Shown here: positions 1 through 9,535 of the stretch, one piece after another | Numbering within the stretch: position 1 is the stretch's first letter | How the letters are laid out: every line of letters starts with the position of its first letter | NCBI GenBank assembly: GCA_019634835.1 | Contig: JAHCAO010000003.1 | Location: 1-64,000 of the forward strand | Origin: Gammaproteobacteria bacterium | GTDB lineage: Bacteria > Pseudomonadota > Gammaproteobacteria > DSM-16500 | Reading direction: 5' to 3' | Length of the DNA: 64,000 nt | The notes under the pieces: model-generated | What the model saw: the letters and a program-made list of their open reading frames with translations, nothing else | What the model was told of the DNA's origin: nothing | Databases searched by the model: none | Program-made: the position numbers and the translations under genes

Positions 1-3000
1 ACACCGACCTATCCCTTTGCAAAGGAACGATATTGGGTAGAGATCAAGAGTAAAATCATATCTTCTACTTACAAACCCAGTATTGAATTATCTAAGAAGC
101 TTGTTAGTCAAGATGAAATATCTTCTAAAACTATCACTATAATTCAATTACCCAACATAAAGCTTGATAAGACAAATAACATTAATGTATTAGAAACGAA
201 AGAAATAACGAAAGAAATATCGCAATGGGTTAAGCTGTATGATTATGGTCAAGGCGTATTCTGTATAAAAATAAGCAATAAAAATGCAAATATTCAAATA
301 TTGGCAGATGAGCTTAAATTAGCATTTTCAACATTAGAAATGCAAAAAGAAGCTAAGGTGGTATTAATTGAGGGAGACGATAAGGTTTTTATATCAAAAG
401 ATCTTTCTCAAGTAGAAGAGTGGTTTAAAAATAAAACCCTTACTTTACCGCTTCAATGTGAGCTTCCGGTGATAGCGGTTTTAAAAGGAAGAGCAGAAGG
501 TGTGGGATGGATGTTAGCTTCTCTCTGTGATCTCATGATTTGTAGCGAAGAAAATTATTATTCGTATGATTACTCAACACTATCTGACAAGAAACTGAGT
601 CAAGAAGAATTGTTATTGTTATTAACACGTTTTGGTTCAAATTTTACAAAAGATCTTATTATTTCACATAAACATTATAGCGGAAAAGAGTTACGGCAAG
701 CTGGTTTAACGATGCTGGTTGTGTCTAAAGATCAGATTAAAGATGAAGCGATTAAATTAGCTCGTCAGATAGCACACGCACCTCTTAAATCACTTACGCT
801 TTTGAAAAAACATTTGGTTCGCGATCTTTTTGAGATAGCAAAGACATGTGAAAATGGTTTTACCCCTTGTGACGAAAGTGATATACCCTTCACTCGATCT
901 GAAGATAAGTGGAGGAAGTTGTATGAAGAAGCAAAGCTATCCTTTGATGAGCAGAAAATAGCAGATAGGTTGGGCGAGCCCAAAAGAGTATCTCTGGATT
1001 CAGAGGTTGTGCACATTGATGTTTATCAAGATGAGATAGCGGTCATTACACTTTGTGACAGAGAGAATAAAAATACCTTCACAGAGAAATTAGCGAATGG
1101 CTTGGTGAAAGCGTTTGAGCATGTGAAACAAAGCAAAACTTATAAAATTATCATATTAACAGGCTATGACGATTATTTTGCTTGTGGTGGAACAAAAGAA
1201 GGATTACTGGCTATTTTAGCAGGTAAAGCAACATTTACAGATTTACCACTTTCAGAACTTCCCATCCGCTGTGATCTTCCTGTGATTGCTGCTATGCAAG
1301 GTCATGGTATCGGTGGTGGATGGATATTGGGTATGTTGTGTGACCTGTCAATTTTTAATGCTAAAGGAATATATGCAACGCGCTTTATGCAATATGGATT
1401 TACACCTGGATTTGTTTCAACTCTTATCCTACCTGGCAGATTAGGAAGAGATTTAGGAAATGAAGTATTGTTTACAGGTGTTGAATACCGTGGTGAAGAG
1501 CTTGGAAAAAGGTGTATTCATTTAATTAATAGGCAACCTGAAAATGTGTTAACTGACGCATTGAATTATGCCACTTATTTAATAAAACATTCACGAGAGA
1601 AGCTCATTGAACTTAAGCAAGAAAATGTATCTGAAATAAAGAAAAATCTAGCAGAAACTATCCAGCAAGAGATAGTTATGCATGAACAGAGTTTTTTTGG
1701 TCAAGAAGAAGTTGCTAAGCGAATAGAGCAATATTTTACTGAAAGTATTCATTCCATTAATACTAAAGAAAAAAGCAATGTTGATGTTAAATCTTATGCC
1801 AATTGCACTGACGATAGGGCGCTTTTACTTGATATCACTACTTCTTTGAAGAGCTTGTTAGCTGAAGAATTATTAGTTAATGCTGATCAAATCCAGGATG
1901 ATATTCCATTTGTGGATTTTGGCTTAGATTCCATTATGGGTGTTTCATGGATAAGAAAAATAAATGATCGTTATCCACTTTCCATTGCAGCAACAGTGGC
2001 ATACAACTATCCGACAATTTCTCAATTATCAGCCTATATTTTAAAAGAAGGAAAAGAGAAGGGTTTATTTAAAAGGCAACAAAAAATATTAACTTTGCCT
2101 ACAACTAAAGTGGATAAGAAAAGAGAAGAAAAATCAATTGAATTTTTAGAAGATGAATCACAAGCCAGATATTCTGCTTTAAGTAATGTAAAAATTGTAC
2201 CTGAAAAGTCATTAGTTAAAAAAACACAGGCAATAGCAATTATAGGAGTGTCTGGACAATTTCCTAAAGCAGAAAGCTTAGATGAATTTTGGTTGAATTT
2301 AAAGGCTGGGCGAGACTGTATTGAAGAAGTTCCTGCTTCTAGATGGCCGATTGATGAATTTTATGATTTAAATCATGAAACTCCTGGAAAGACTTATTGT
2401 AAATATATGGGGGTCCTGGAAAAAGCAGATGAGTTTGACCCATTTTTCTTTGAGATCTCATCTAAAGAAGCACAATTGATGGATCCACAACAGCGTCTAT
2501 TTTTACAAACTGCTTGGCATGCGATTGAGGATGCAGGTTATAGTGCTTCTTCGCTTTCAGGTAAAAATTGCGGCGTTTTTGTAGGCTGCGCAACAAACGA
2601 TTATGTTCAAAGTATGAATATGCATGAAATCAATGCCCAACTATTTATTGGTGGAGCACTCTCAATATTAGCGGCCCGAATTTCTTATTTATTAAATTTA
2701 CAAGGACCTTGTTTATCGATTGATACCGCATGTTCTTCATCGCTGGTAGCGTTAGCTGAGGCTTGTAATAGCTTAGTTTTAGGTGATTCTGATCTTGCCT
2801 TAGCGGGTGGAGTTTGCGTACTTCCAGGGCCAACCATGCATGTGATGACATCGAAGACGAACATGTTATCGCCAGAAGGGAAATGTTTTACCTTCGATCA
2901 GCGTGCAGATGGTTTTGTCCTTGGGGAAGGCGTCGGTGTATTAGTTTTAAAACGACTTGAAGAAGCTATTCAAGATGGGGATAAAATTCATGGGTTGATT

Positions 3001-6000
3001 TGTGGTTGGGGTGTTAATCAAGATGGAAAGACAAATGGTATTACAGCTCCAAGTGTACTTTCACAGGCCATGCTAGAAAAAAATATTTATGAAAAATTTA
3101 AGATTAACCCGGAGGATATTAGTTTTCTTGAAGTGCATGGAACAGCTACCAAATTTGGTGATTCTATAGAAGTAGAAGCTTTACAAAAATGTTTTAAAAC
3201 GTTTACCAAAAAAAAGAATTTCTGTGCACTTGGTTCTGTTAAAAGTAATATTGGTCATACGCTAACAGCATCGGGTATGGCTGGTGTTATGAAAATATTA
3301 CTTTCGATGCAACATAAAGAACTTCCACCCACTATCAATTTTGAAAAGCTGAATGAACAGATTAATCTTGATGATTCACCTTTTTACATAAATACAGTAT
3401 TACATCCTTGGGAATCTCTTAATAATCAGCCAAGGCGAGCTGCAATAAGTTCATTTGGCTTTAGTGGTACGAATGCCCATGTTGTGTTAGAAGAATATGT
3501 TCCTATTAATGAGAGACAGGCGGTTGATCATATTATTAATCCTATGATGATTATACTGTCAGCAAAGAATGAAAAACGTCTACAGGACTATGTAAGTGAA
3601 TTACTCGCTTTTGTTGAGAATTCTGTTACCAAGGTACGTCTTGAAGATTTAGCTTACACATTACAAATAGGTAGAGAAGCGATGGCGCATCGCTTAGGCA
3701 TCCTTGTGCATTCATTTGATGAGTTAATAGAGAAGCTTCGTGCATATCTTGATATACAGAACAAAAAATTTATTGAGGGTCTTTACACAGGTCAAGTAAA
3801 GGAAAATCAAGATACACTGGCTTTATTTGATGCTGATGATATGGCTAAAACCATAGAGTCATGGATTGAACAACATAAGTATTCGAAGCTCCTTAATTTA
3901 TGGGCGAAGGGTTATAATGTTGATTGGCAAATGCTTTACAAGGATTTGACACCTGAACAAAAACCCAGGAAAACCAGCGCACCTACCTATCCATTCGCAA
4001 GAGAACAGTATTGGGTAGAGACAGTTTCAAGCAGTAAGGTCACCTCTGTTGCTAATAAAATTAAATCAAATGATGTTCGAGAAGTTCGTCACGAAGCTTG
4101 GGAGTTTACGCTGAGTAATGATCCAGTTGAGTCGTCCCATCATGATATAAATGTACAAAAAAAAGCTAATTTATTTCTTCAACAATTAATAGCAGATGAA
4201 TTACAAAAATCTTTGGAAGAAATTCCATTAGACAAAAATTATCTTGAATTAGGGTTAAATTCAATTGGATTGATGAGAGTCACACAGAAAATTCAAACAT
4301 TCATTGATCCTGATTTTAAACCTATTCTCTTTTTTGAGTACACATGTATTTCTGATTTGGCTACTTATTTAGCGCAATATCATGCTGCTGCATTCGAACG
4401 GCTTATTGCTGTAAAAAAAGAACGTATCTTTCAGGTTCCAGAAGTGACTGAATCTATATCAGTTGCTATAGCAAAAGAAAATACTGAATCTACTACGCAA
4501 CAATCACAAATATTCTCATTATCAGAAGGTCAAAAAGGCTTATGGCTATTGCAGAAAATAACGCCTTCCATGAGTGCTTATAATGTACCGTTAGCGTTGC
4601 GTTTTCATGAGCATTTGGATGTGAATGCATTACAACAAGCGATGCTCTGGCTGGTTTCTCAGCATTCGGTGTTACAAGCACAATTTAGTGAAGATGAGCA
4701 AGGAATTTTACATCAAACTATTCAGCATGATCGACCTATCAATTTAGTGATACATCATCTTGACGAAGTCAATGACAATGAGCTCATAGCGTGTTTAGAA
4801 AAACATGCTAAGCAGCCATTCAATTTACAACAAGATGTCTTGATTCGATTTGATCTATGGACATCATCAAAACAGCAAGAAAATATTTTATTAATCGTTG
4901 TACATCATATTGTTTTCGATGGCATGTCCACATTAATACTGATGCGTGATTTATTACAAGCCTATCGTGCTTATGAAAAACATCAAATTCCAAAAATGAA
5001 TACTGATGTTGCTTCTTATGCTAACTTTGTTGCATGGGAAATAGAGATGCTTACTGGTGAAAATGTTGTAAAACATGCTGATTATTGGCAAAAGCAGTTA
5101 GCTGGGGAATTACCGATTTTGGATATGCCAACGGATAAGCCTAGATCTGATCAGCTGACTTATGCTAACAAGACACTCACCACACGTCTATCAGCTGAAT
5201 TGACACATGCTTTACAAACATTTGCCAATGAGAAAGGAGTCAGTTTATTCATGCTGCTGCTGAGCATTTATAATGTTTTGTTAGCTCGTTACACTCATCA
5301 GACAGATCTCGTTATAGGTACACCGTTTATTGGCAGGCCGGAAAAACGGTTTGAAGAAACAGTAGGATATTTTATCAACATGGTACCTTTACGCACTCAA
5401 TTGAACCTAAGTCAATCGTTCAATGATTATCTGTTGACCGTGCGGCAAGTGGTGGCTGAAGGATTAGAGCATGCTGTTTATCCTTTTTCCAAGATGGTAG
5501 CAGATAGTAAGCTCATTCAAGATCCTGCTTATTCGCCCATATTTCAAACAACTTTTGTCTTTCAAAATTTTATTACGCAACAAATGATGGAGGCGTTATT
5601 GAATGAGACGATTGAACTCATTCCAGAAATTACACAAGAAGGTGGTTTTGATATCGCCATGGATATTTATGAAGAAAAAAATGGACTGATGCTGATACTT
5701 TCTTATAATCCATTGTTGTTTAATCAAGATCGAATGGAGCGTTTTGTGGGTTATTATCAACAGTTAGCTCAGGAAATAGTAGAAGATCCACAAAAGAAGC
5801 TAGAAAACTATTCATTCTTAAGCCAACAAGAAAAACAGACACTGTTGACGGATTGGAACAAAACGCAGCGAGATTTTCCACAAGGTGCGTGCTTACATCA
5901 ATTATTCGAACAACAAGCCGAAAGAACACCCAATAACATTGCGTTGAGATACGGTACGAATCAGTTAACTTATCGTGAACTTAATGAGAAAGCGAATCGA

Positions 6001-8559
6001 TTAGCTCATTACCTCATCAAGCAAGGAGTTAAACCTGGAACGTTGGTTGCTATTTGCATGGAGCGATCACTAGATTTAATTGTTGGTATGCTTGGGATAT
6101 TAAAAGCGGGTGGTGCGTATGTTCCCTTAGATTCGGCTTATCCAAAAGATCGCTTGATGTATATTTTGCAAGATACACATACACCGATATTGTTGACGCA
6201 TCAATCATTAAAAGAAATTTTCCAAATAAATGAGAATATAAAAATAATTTGTTTAGATCAATATTGGAAAGTAATAAACAAAGAAATATCTATTCCTCTA
6301 AAGATAGAGTTATCGCCCAATCAATTGGCTTATGTGATTTATACTTCAGGATCAACAGGAAAACCAAAAGGAACGTTATTAGAACATCAAGGATTATGTA
6401 ATTTAGTTGAGTGGTATAAAACAGAATTACAAATCACAGAGAAAGATCATGCATCGCAATTTGCTTCTCCAGCATTCGATACTTTTGGCTGTGAAGTCTG
6501 GCCATTTTTGTCAGTGGGCGCTTGTGTCTCTATGATTGATGAGAAAGTTCGCTATTCGCCAGAAGAATTGAAACAGTGGTTGATAGACCATCAAATTACA
6601 ATAGCAGATTTACCAACAGTGTTGACGGACACGTTATTACAAATTACTTGGCCTAAAGAGATTCCATTGAGAATCTTGAAAATGGGTGGAGAAAAAATGA
6701 CTCGCTACCCGATGGGTCATTTCCCATTTAAAATTATCAATTCATATGGTCCCACTGAGGCAACAATTGAATGCATGGCTGCTGAGATTGATTCTGGCAA
6801 TCGGGATATAGACCAAATTATTTCATCAATTGGTAAACCTATTATTAATACTTGTGCTTATGTTTTAGATCCAATGTTAGAACTTGTTCCCATTGGTGTG
6901 TCTGGAGAATTGTATATAGGCGGAGTAGGATTAGCGCGAGGTTATTTACATAACGAAGATTTGACTCAGAAAGTGTTTATTCAAAGTCCATTTGGCGAAG
7001 GTCGATTATATAAAACAGGTGATTGTGTTCGTTGGTTGGCTGATGGAAATCTTGAATATATAGCTCGCATGGATGAGCAAGTAAAAATTCGTGGATTTAG
7101 AATAGAGTTGGGTGAAATTGAAATTTGCTTAAAACAACATCCTGCTGTGCAAAATGCGGTTGTTATTACCAGTGAAAGAAATGGTGAAAAATATTTAGCG
7201 GCTTATTTTACTCTACGCTTTGGTACCATGATTACTGTCAACAAATTAAGAGAGCATGTTAAAGGAAAACTACCTCACTATATGGTACCTTCAGTGTTTA
7301 CTGAATTAGAAGCAATCCCTTTAACGACTAATGGAAAAGTGGATTATAAAAAATTACCAAAACCAAGAGAGTATGGAGTCAGTATAAAAGATCAACCATT
7401 CTCAGAAATAGAAAAAAAACTATTAGCGATTTGGTGTGACATTTTAAAAATCAATAATATTAGTTTAGATGTAAGCTTTTTTGATGTAGGAGGACATTCA
7501 TTGTCTGCTGTACGATTACTAGCTGCAATTAATAAGCAATTTGCATGTGATCTAAGTTTAGATTTATTTTTTAAATATCAAACTATCAAAGAACAGGCGG
7601 ATTATATTCAAAGTGGTAATAAAAAAATACAAATAGCTAACGATAATGTCATTATTCCACTTAATCAAAACACTCAAGGTCATCCTCTATTTTGCATTCA
7701 TCCGGTTGGTGGTCACGTCATGTGTTATCGTGCATTAGCAGATACATTAAAAGAAGATTGTGCCGTGTATGGTATACAATCACCAGAAATGGATGATGGC
7801 GCCGTACCTTATTCAGACATAGAATCTTTGTCGCACTTCTATCTTAAAAAAGTAAAAGAGATACAACCGAATGGGCCATATGCTTTCTTAGGTTGGTCAA
7901 CTGGAGGATTAATTGCTTTTGAAATGGCAAATCAAGCAACTTTAAACGGAGATTCGGTTGATAAGTTAATCATACTTGATACTTATGATTCTGCACTGAC
8001 AACAAAAATAAATAATGATGTACTATTATCATTATTATTAGAAATGGTATTAAATAATTCAGATTTACATACCTCTTCATGGCGGATGAATTTAATTTCT
8101 TATTTATTAAAATATTTGAAACCGTTGCAAAACCACCCATCTTTATTATTGCAGCTTCTTGGATTGAAGAAGATCGGATTGTCATCTGATCGTATAAAAA
8201 CAGATATCGAAAAAATAAAACATGATTTATTTAGTCTTGATCCATTGAGTTTTCCCATAGAAGAGTGGATTGATATAGGGAAGAAAATTGGACTCGTTTC
8301 GCCTGATATAGATGATAAACAGTTGATGCGTTTTTACCATGTCTTCAGAGATAATTTTTATATGGCAGAACATTACTCGCCTAAGTATTATAATGGTAAC
8401 GTGATTTTTGTGACTGCGTCAGATCATTCGTCGAATCATTGGGCGGAGCATTGCCGGTCTTTGAAAATGGTTATAGCACCTGCCAATCATTACAATATTA
8501 TTAAAAATAAACCGTCATTAAATGTCATTTCGCAAATTGTTACTAAAGGTACGCTCTAG
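1..8559 (+). CDS. Trans-AT PKS/NRPS hybrid, terminal synthase protein (5'-partial)
   Basis: Final protein of a polyketide/peptide assembly line. The frame is open from base 1 and begins with the module-end motif TPTYPFAKERYW, so the true start lies upstream. Domains in window residues: end of a KS module (1-14); two crotonase/ECH domains (about 78-290 and 335-575); ACP1 (Ser644 in LDSIMGVSW); KS (about 743-1165, Cys911 in DTACSSS, plus HGTAT and NIGHT histidines); AT-less linker ending TYPFAREQYW; ACP2 (Ser1421); condensation domain (HHIVFDG, 1635-1641); adenylation domain (YTSGSTGKPKG, SYGPTEAT, YKTGD, NGKVD); PCP (Ser2500 in GGHS); thioesterase (Ser2633 in GWSTGG, His in NHYN). The lack of a cis AT marks the trans-AT class and fits the stand-alone acyltransferase downstream. 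The ECH pair plus ACP1 suggests beta-branching. Product unknown; domain calls are secure. Confidence 0.95.
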   Translation, partial: TPTYPFAKERYWVEIKSKIISSTYKPSIELSKKLVSQDEISSKTITIIQLPNIKLDKTNNINVLETKEITKEISQWVKLYDYGQGVFCIKISNKNANIQILADELKLAFSTLEMQKEAKVVLIEGDDKVFISKDLSQVEEWFKNKTLTLPLQCELPVIAVLKGRAEGVGWMLASLCDLMICSEENYYSYDYSTLSDKKLSQEELLLLLTRFGSNFTKDLIISHKHYSGKELRQAGLTMLVVSKDQIKDEAIKLARQIAHAPLKSLTLLKKHLVRDLFEIAKTCENGFTPCDESDIPFTRSEDKWRKLYEEAKLSFDEQKIADRLGEPKRVSLDSEVVHIDVYQDEIAVITLCDRENKNTFTEKLANGLVKAFEHVKQSKTYKIIILTGYDDYFACGGTKEGLLAILAGKATFTDLPLSELPIRCDLPVIAAMQGHGIGGGWILGMLCDLSIFNAKGIYATRFMQYGFTPGFVSTLILPGRLGRDLGNEVLFTGVEYRGEELGKRCIHLINRQPENVLTDALNYATYLIKHSREKLIELKQENVSEIKKNLAETIQQEIVMHEQSFFGQEEVAKRIEQYFTESIHSINTKEKSNVDVKSYANCTDDRALLLDITTSLKSLLAEELLVNADQIQDDIPFVDFGLDSIMGVSWIRKINDRYPLSIAATVAYNYPTISQLSAYILKEGKEKGLFKRQQKILTLPTTKVDKKREEKSIEFLEDESQARYSALSNVKIVPEKSLVKKTQAIAIIGVSGQFPKAESLDEFWLNLKAGRDCIEEVPASRWPIDEFYDLNHETPGKTYCKYMGVLEKADEFDPFFFEISSKEAQLMDPQQRLFLQTAWHAIEDAGYSASSLSGKNCGVFVGCATNDYVQSMNMHEINAQLFIGGALSILAARISYLLNLQGPCLSIDTACSSSLVALAEACNSLVLGDSDLALAGGVCVLPGPTMHVMTSKTNMLSPEGKCFTFDQRADGFVLGEGVGVLVLKRLEEAIQDGDKIHGLICGWGVNQDGKTNGITAPSVLSQAMLEKNIYEKFKINPEDISFLEVHGTATKFGDSIEVEALQKCFKTFTKKKNFCALGSVKSNIGHTLTASGMAGVMKILLSMQHKELPPTINFEKLNEQINLDDSPFYINTVLHPWESLNNQPRRAAISSFGFSGTNAHVVLEEYVPINERQAVDHIINPMMIILSAKNEKRLQDYVSELLAFVENSVTKVRLEDLAYTLQIGREAMAHRLGILVHSFDELIEKLRAYLDIQNKKFIEGLYTGQVKENQDTLALFDADDMAKTIESWIEQHKYSKLLNLWAKGYNVDWQMLYKDLTPEQKPRKTSAPTYPFAREQYWVETVSSSKVTSVANKIKSNDVREVRHEAWEFTLSNDPVESSHHDINVQKKANLFLQQLIADELQKSLEEIPLDKNYLELGLNSIGLMRVTQKIQTFIDPDFKPILFFEYTCISDLATYLAQYHAAAFERLIAVKKERIFQVPEVTESISVAIAKENTESTTQQSQIFSLSEGQKGLWLLQKITPSMSAYNVPLALRFHEHLDVNALQQAMLWLVSQHSVLQAQFSEDEQGILHQTIQHDRPINLVIHHLDEVNDNELIACLEKHAKQPFNLQQDVLIRFDLWTSSKQQENILLIVVHHIVFDGMSTLILMRDLLQAYRAYEKHQIPKMNTDVASYANFVAWEIEMLTGENVVKHADYWQKQLAGELPILDMPTDKPRSDQLTYANKTLTTRLSAELTHALQTFANEKGVSLFMLLLSIYNVLLARYTHQTDLVIGTPFIGRPEKRFEETVGYFINMVPLRTQLNLSQSFNDYLLTVRQVVAEGLEHAVYPFSKMVADSKLIQDPAYSPIFQTTFVFQNFITQQMMEALLNETIELIPEITQEGGFDIAMDIYEEKNGLMLILSYNPLLFNQDRMERFVGYYQQLAQEIVEDPQKKLENYSFLSQQEKQTLLTDWNKTQRDFPQGACLHQLFEQQAERTPNNIALRYGTNQLTYRELNEKANRLAHYLIKQGVKPGTLVAICMERSLDLIVGMLGILKAGGAYVPLDSAYPKDRLMYILQDTHTPILLTHQSLKEIFQINENIKIICLDQYWKVINKEISIPLKIELSPNQLAYVIYTSGSTGKPKGTLLEHQGLCNLVEWYKTELQITEKDHASQFASPAFDTFGCEVWPFLSVGACVSMIDEKVRYSPEELKQWLIDHQITIADLPTVLTDTLLQITWPKEIPLRILKMGGEKMTRYPMGHFPFKIINSYGPTEATIECMAAEIDSGNRDIDQIISSIGKPIINTCAYVLDPMLELVPIGVSGELYIGGVGLARGYLHNEDLTQKVFIQSPFGEGRLYKTGDCVRWLADGNLEYIARMDEQVKIRGFRIELGEIEICLKQHPAVQNAVVITSERNGEKYLAAYFTLRFGTMITVNKLREHVKGKLPHYMVPSVFTELEAIPLTTNGKVDYKKLPKPREYGVSIKDQPFSEIEKKLLAIWCDILKINNISLDVSFFDVGGHSLSAVRLLAAINKQFACDLSLDLFFKYQTIKEQADYIQSGNKKIQIANDNVIIPLNQNTQGHPLFCIHPVGGHVMCYRALADTLKEDCAVYGIQSPEMDDGAVPYSDIESLSHFYLKKVKEIQPNGPYAFLGWSTGGLIAFEMANQATLNGDSVDKLIILDTYDSALTTKINNDVLLSLLLEMVLNNSDLHTSSWRMNLISYLLKYLKPLQNHPSLLLQLLGLKKIGLSSDRIKTDIEKIKHDLFSLDPLSFPIEEWIDIGKKIGLVSPDIDDKQLMRFYHVFRDNFYMAEHYSPKYYNGNVIFVTASDHSSNHWAEHCRSLKMVIAPANHYNIIKNKPSLNVISQIVTKGTL

Positions 8560-8693
8560 TCTTGAATTAATAAATACAGTGCTTGACTAGGCTAAAGTGA
8601 TAAGAGAAGATCATAAAACATAGTGACTGTATTACTTATTTCACTAAAAGATTGCATTAAATTAAGGATGTTTTTGCATTTGATAGGTGTTTA

Positions 8694-9527
8694 GTGAAAA
8701 AACGATGGCGTAAATTTATCAAACCTATAGCAATAATCGTTGGTTTCTCGATTGTTGTAATATGTTTCTTGATGTTTTTTCCGCGCATGCAGACCTTTGT
8801 GCTATATGGCAACGTCGACATTCGTGATGTTAATCTTGGTTTTCGCGTGTCGGGACGATTGTTAAGCCTCAATGTTGAGGAAGGTGATAAACTTAAGCCA
8901 GGCATGTTGATCGGTCACCTTGATCCTGAACCTTATTTGCGCGCGCAACAAGCAGCTTTTGCCAATGTGAGTGTGCAAGAAGCGAATTTTGACTATGCAC
9001 AAACTGTTTATGATCGTGAACATAAACTCTATGGTACTGGTGCTTCATCGGTAGATCGCTATGAGAATGCCTTGAGTACGTTGAATGCGACCAAAGCGGA
9101 GCTCGCAAGAGCTAAAGCAGATTTGGCAACAGCAACCCTCAATGTGAGTGATACTTATCTTTATTCACCTTCTACTGGTACAGTGATGATTCGTGCTGTA
9201 GAGCCAGGAACCATGTTGGCAGCAAATGCAACTGTGATAACCGTATCACTAATAGATCCTGTTTGGGTGCGTGCTTATGTGGATGAAACTAATCTCAGCA
9301 AAGCTAAACCTGGAACAGTGGTTACTGTGTATAGCGATTCACTACCGAATAAAACTTATAGAGGTGTGATTGGCTTTGTCTCATCTACAGCTGAGTTTAC
9401 GCCAAAAACTGTGGAGTCGCCGGATTTACGCACGTTACTTGTCTATCGTTTAAGGGTCGTGATGCAAGATCCACAACATGAATTGCGTCAAGGAATGCCT
9501 GTTACAATCAAACTGGCTTCAAGCTAG
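8694..9527 (+). CDS. HlyD-family periplasmic adaptor of an ABC exporter (YhiI/YbhG-like)
   Basis: Membrane-fusion subunit linking an inner-membrane ABC exporter to an outer-membrane channel. The 277-residue protein has a cytoplasmic Lys/Arg-rich start, one membrane span (about residues 11-30), a split lipoyl/barrel domain (GFRVSGRLLSLNVEEGD around 48-64), a predicted helical hairpin (about 75-130) and a C-terminal beta-barrel. The start is GTG, with a modest AGG 6 bases upstream and no better in-frame start. It is shorter than the usual 330-350 residues, mainly in the coiled-coil section. The next gene begins 8 bases after its stop, so the two are surely co-transcribed. Gene order (adaptor, double-ATPase fusion, permease) matches the yhiI-rbbA-yhhJ arrangement. 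Export of the product of the upstream synthase is inferred from position only. Confidence 0.88.
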   Translation: MKKRWRKFIKPIAIIVGFSIVVICFLMFFPRMQTFVLYGNVDIRDVNLGFRVSGRLLSLNVEEGDKLKPGMLIGHLDPEPYLRAQQAAFANVSVQEANFDYAQTVYDREHKLYGTGASSVDRYENALSTLNATKAELARAKADLATATLNVSDTYLYSPSTGTVMIRAVEPGTMLAANATVITVSLIDPVWVRAYVDETNLSKAKPGTVVTVYSDSLPNKTYRGVIGFVSSTAEFTPKTVESPDLRTLLVYRLRVVMQDPQHELRQGMPVTIKLASS

Positions 9528-9535
9528 GTGCGATC

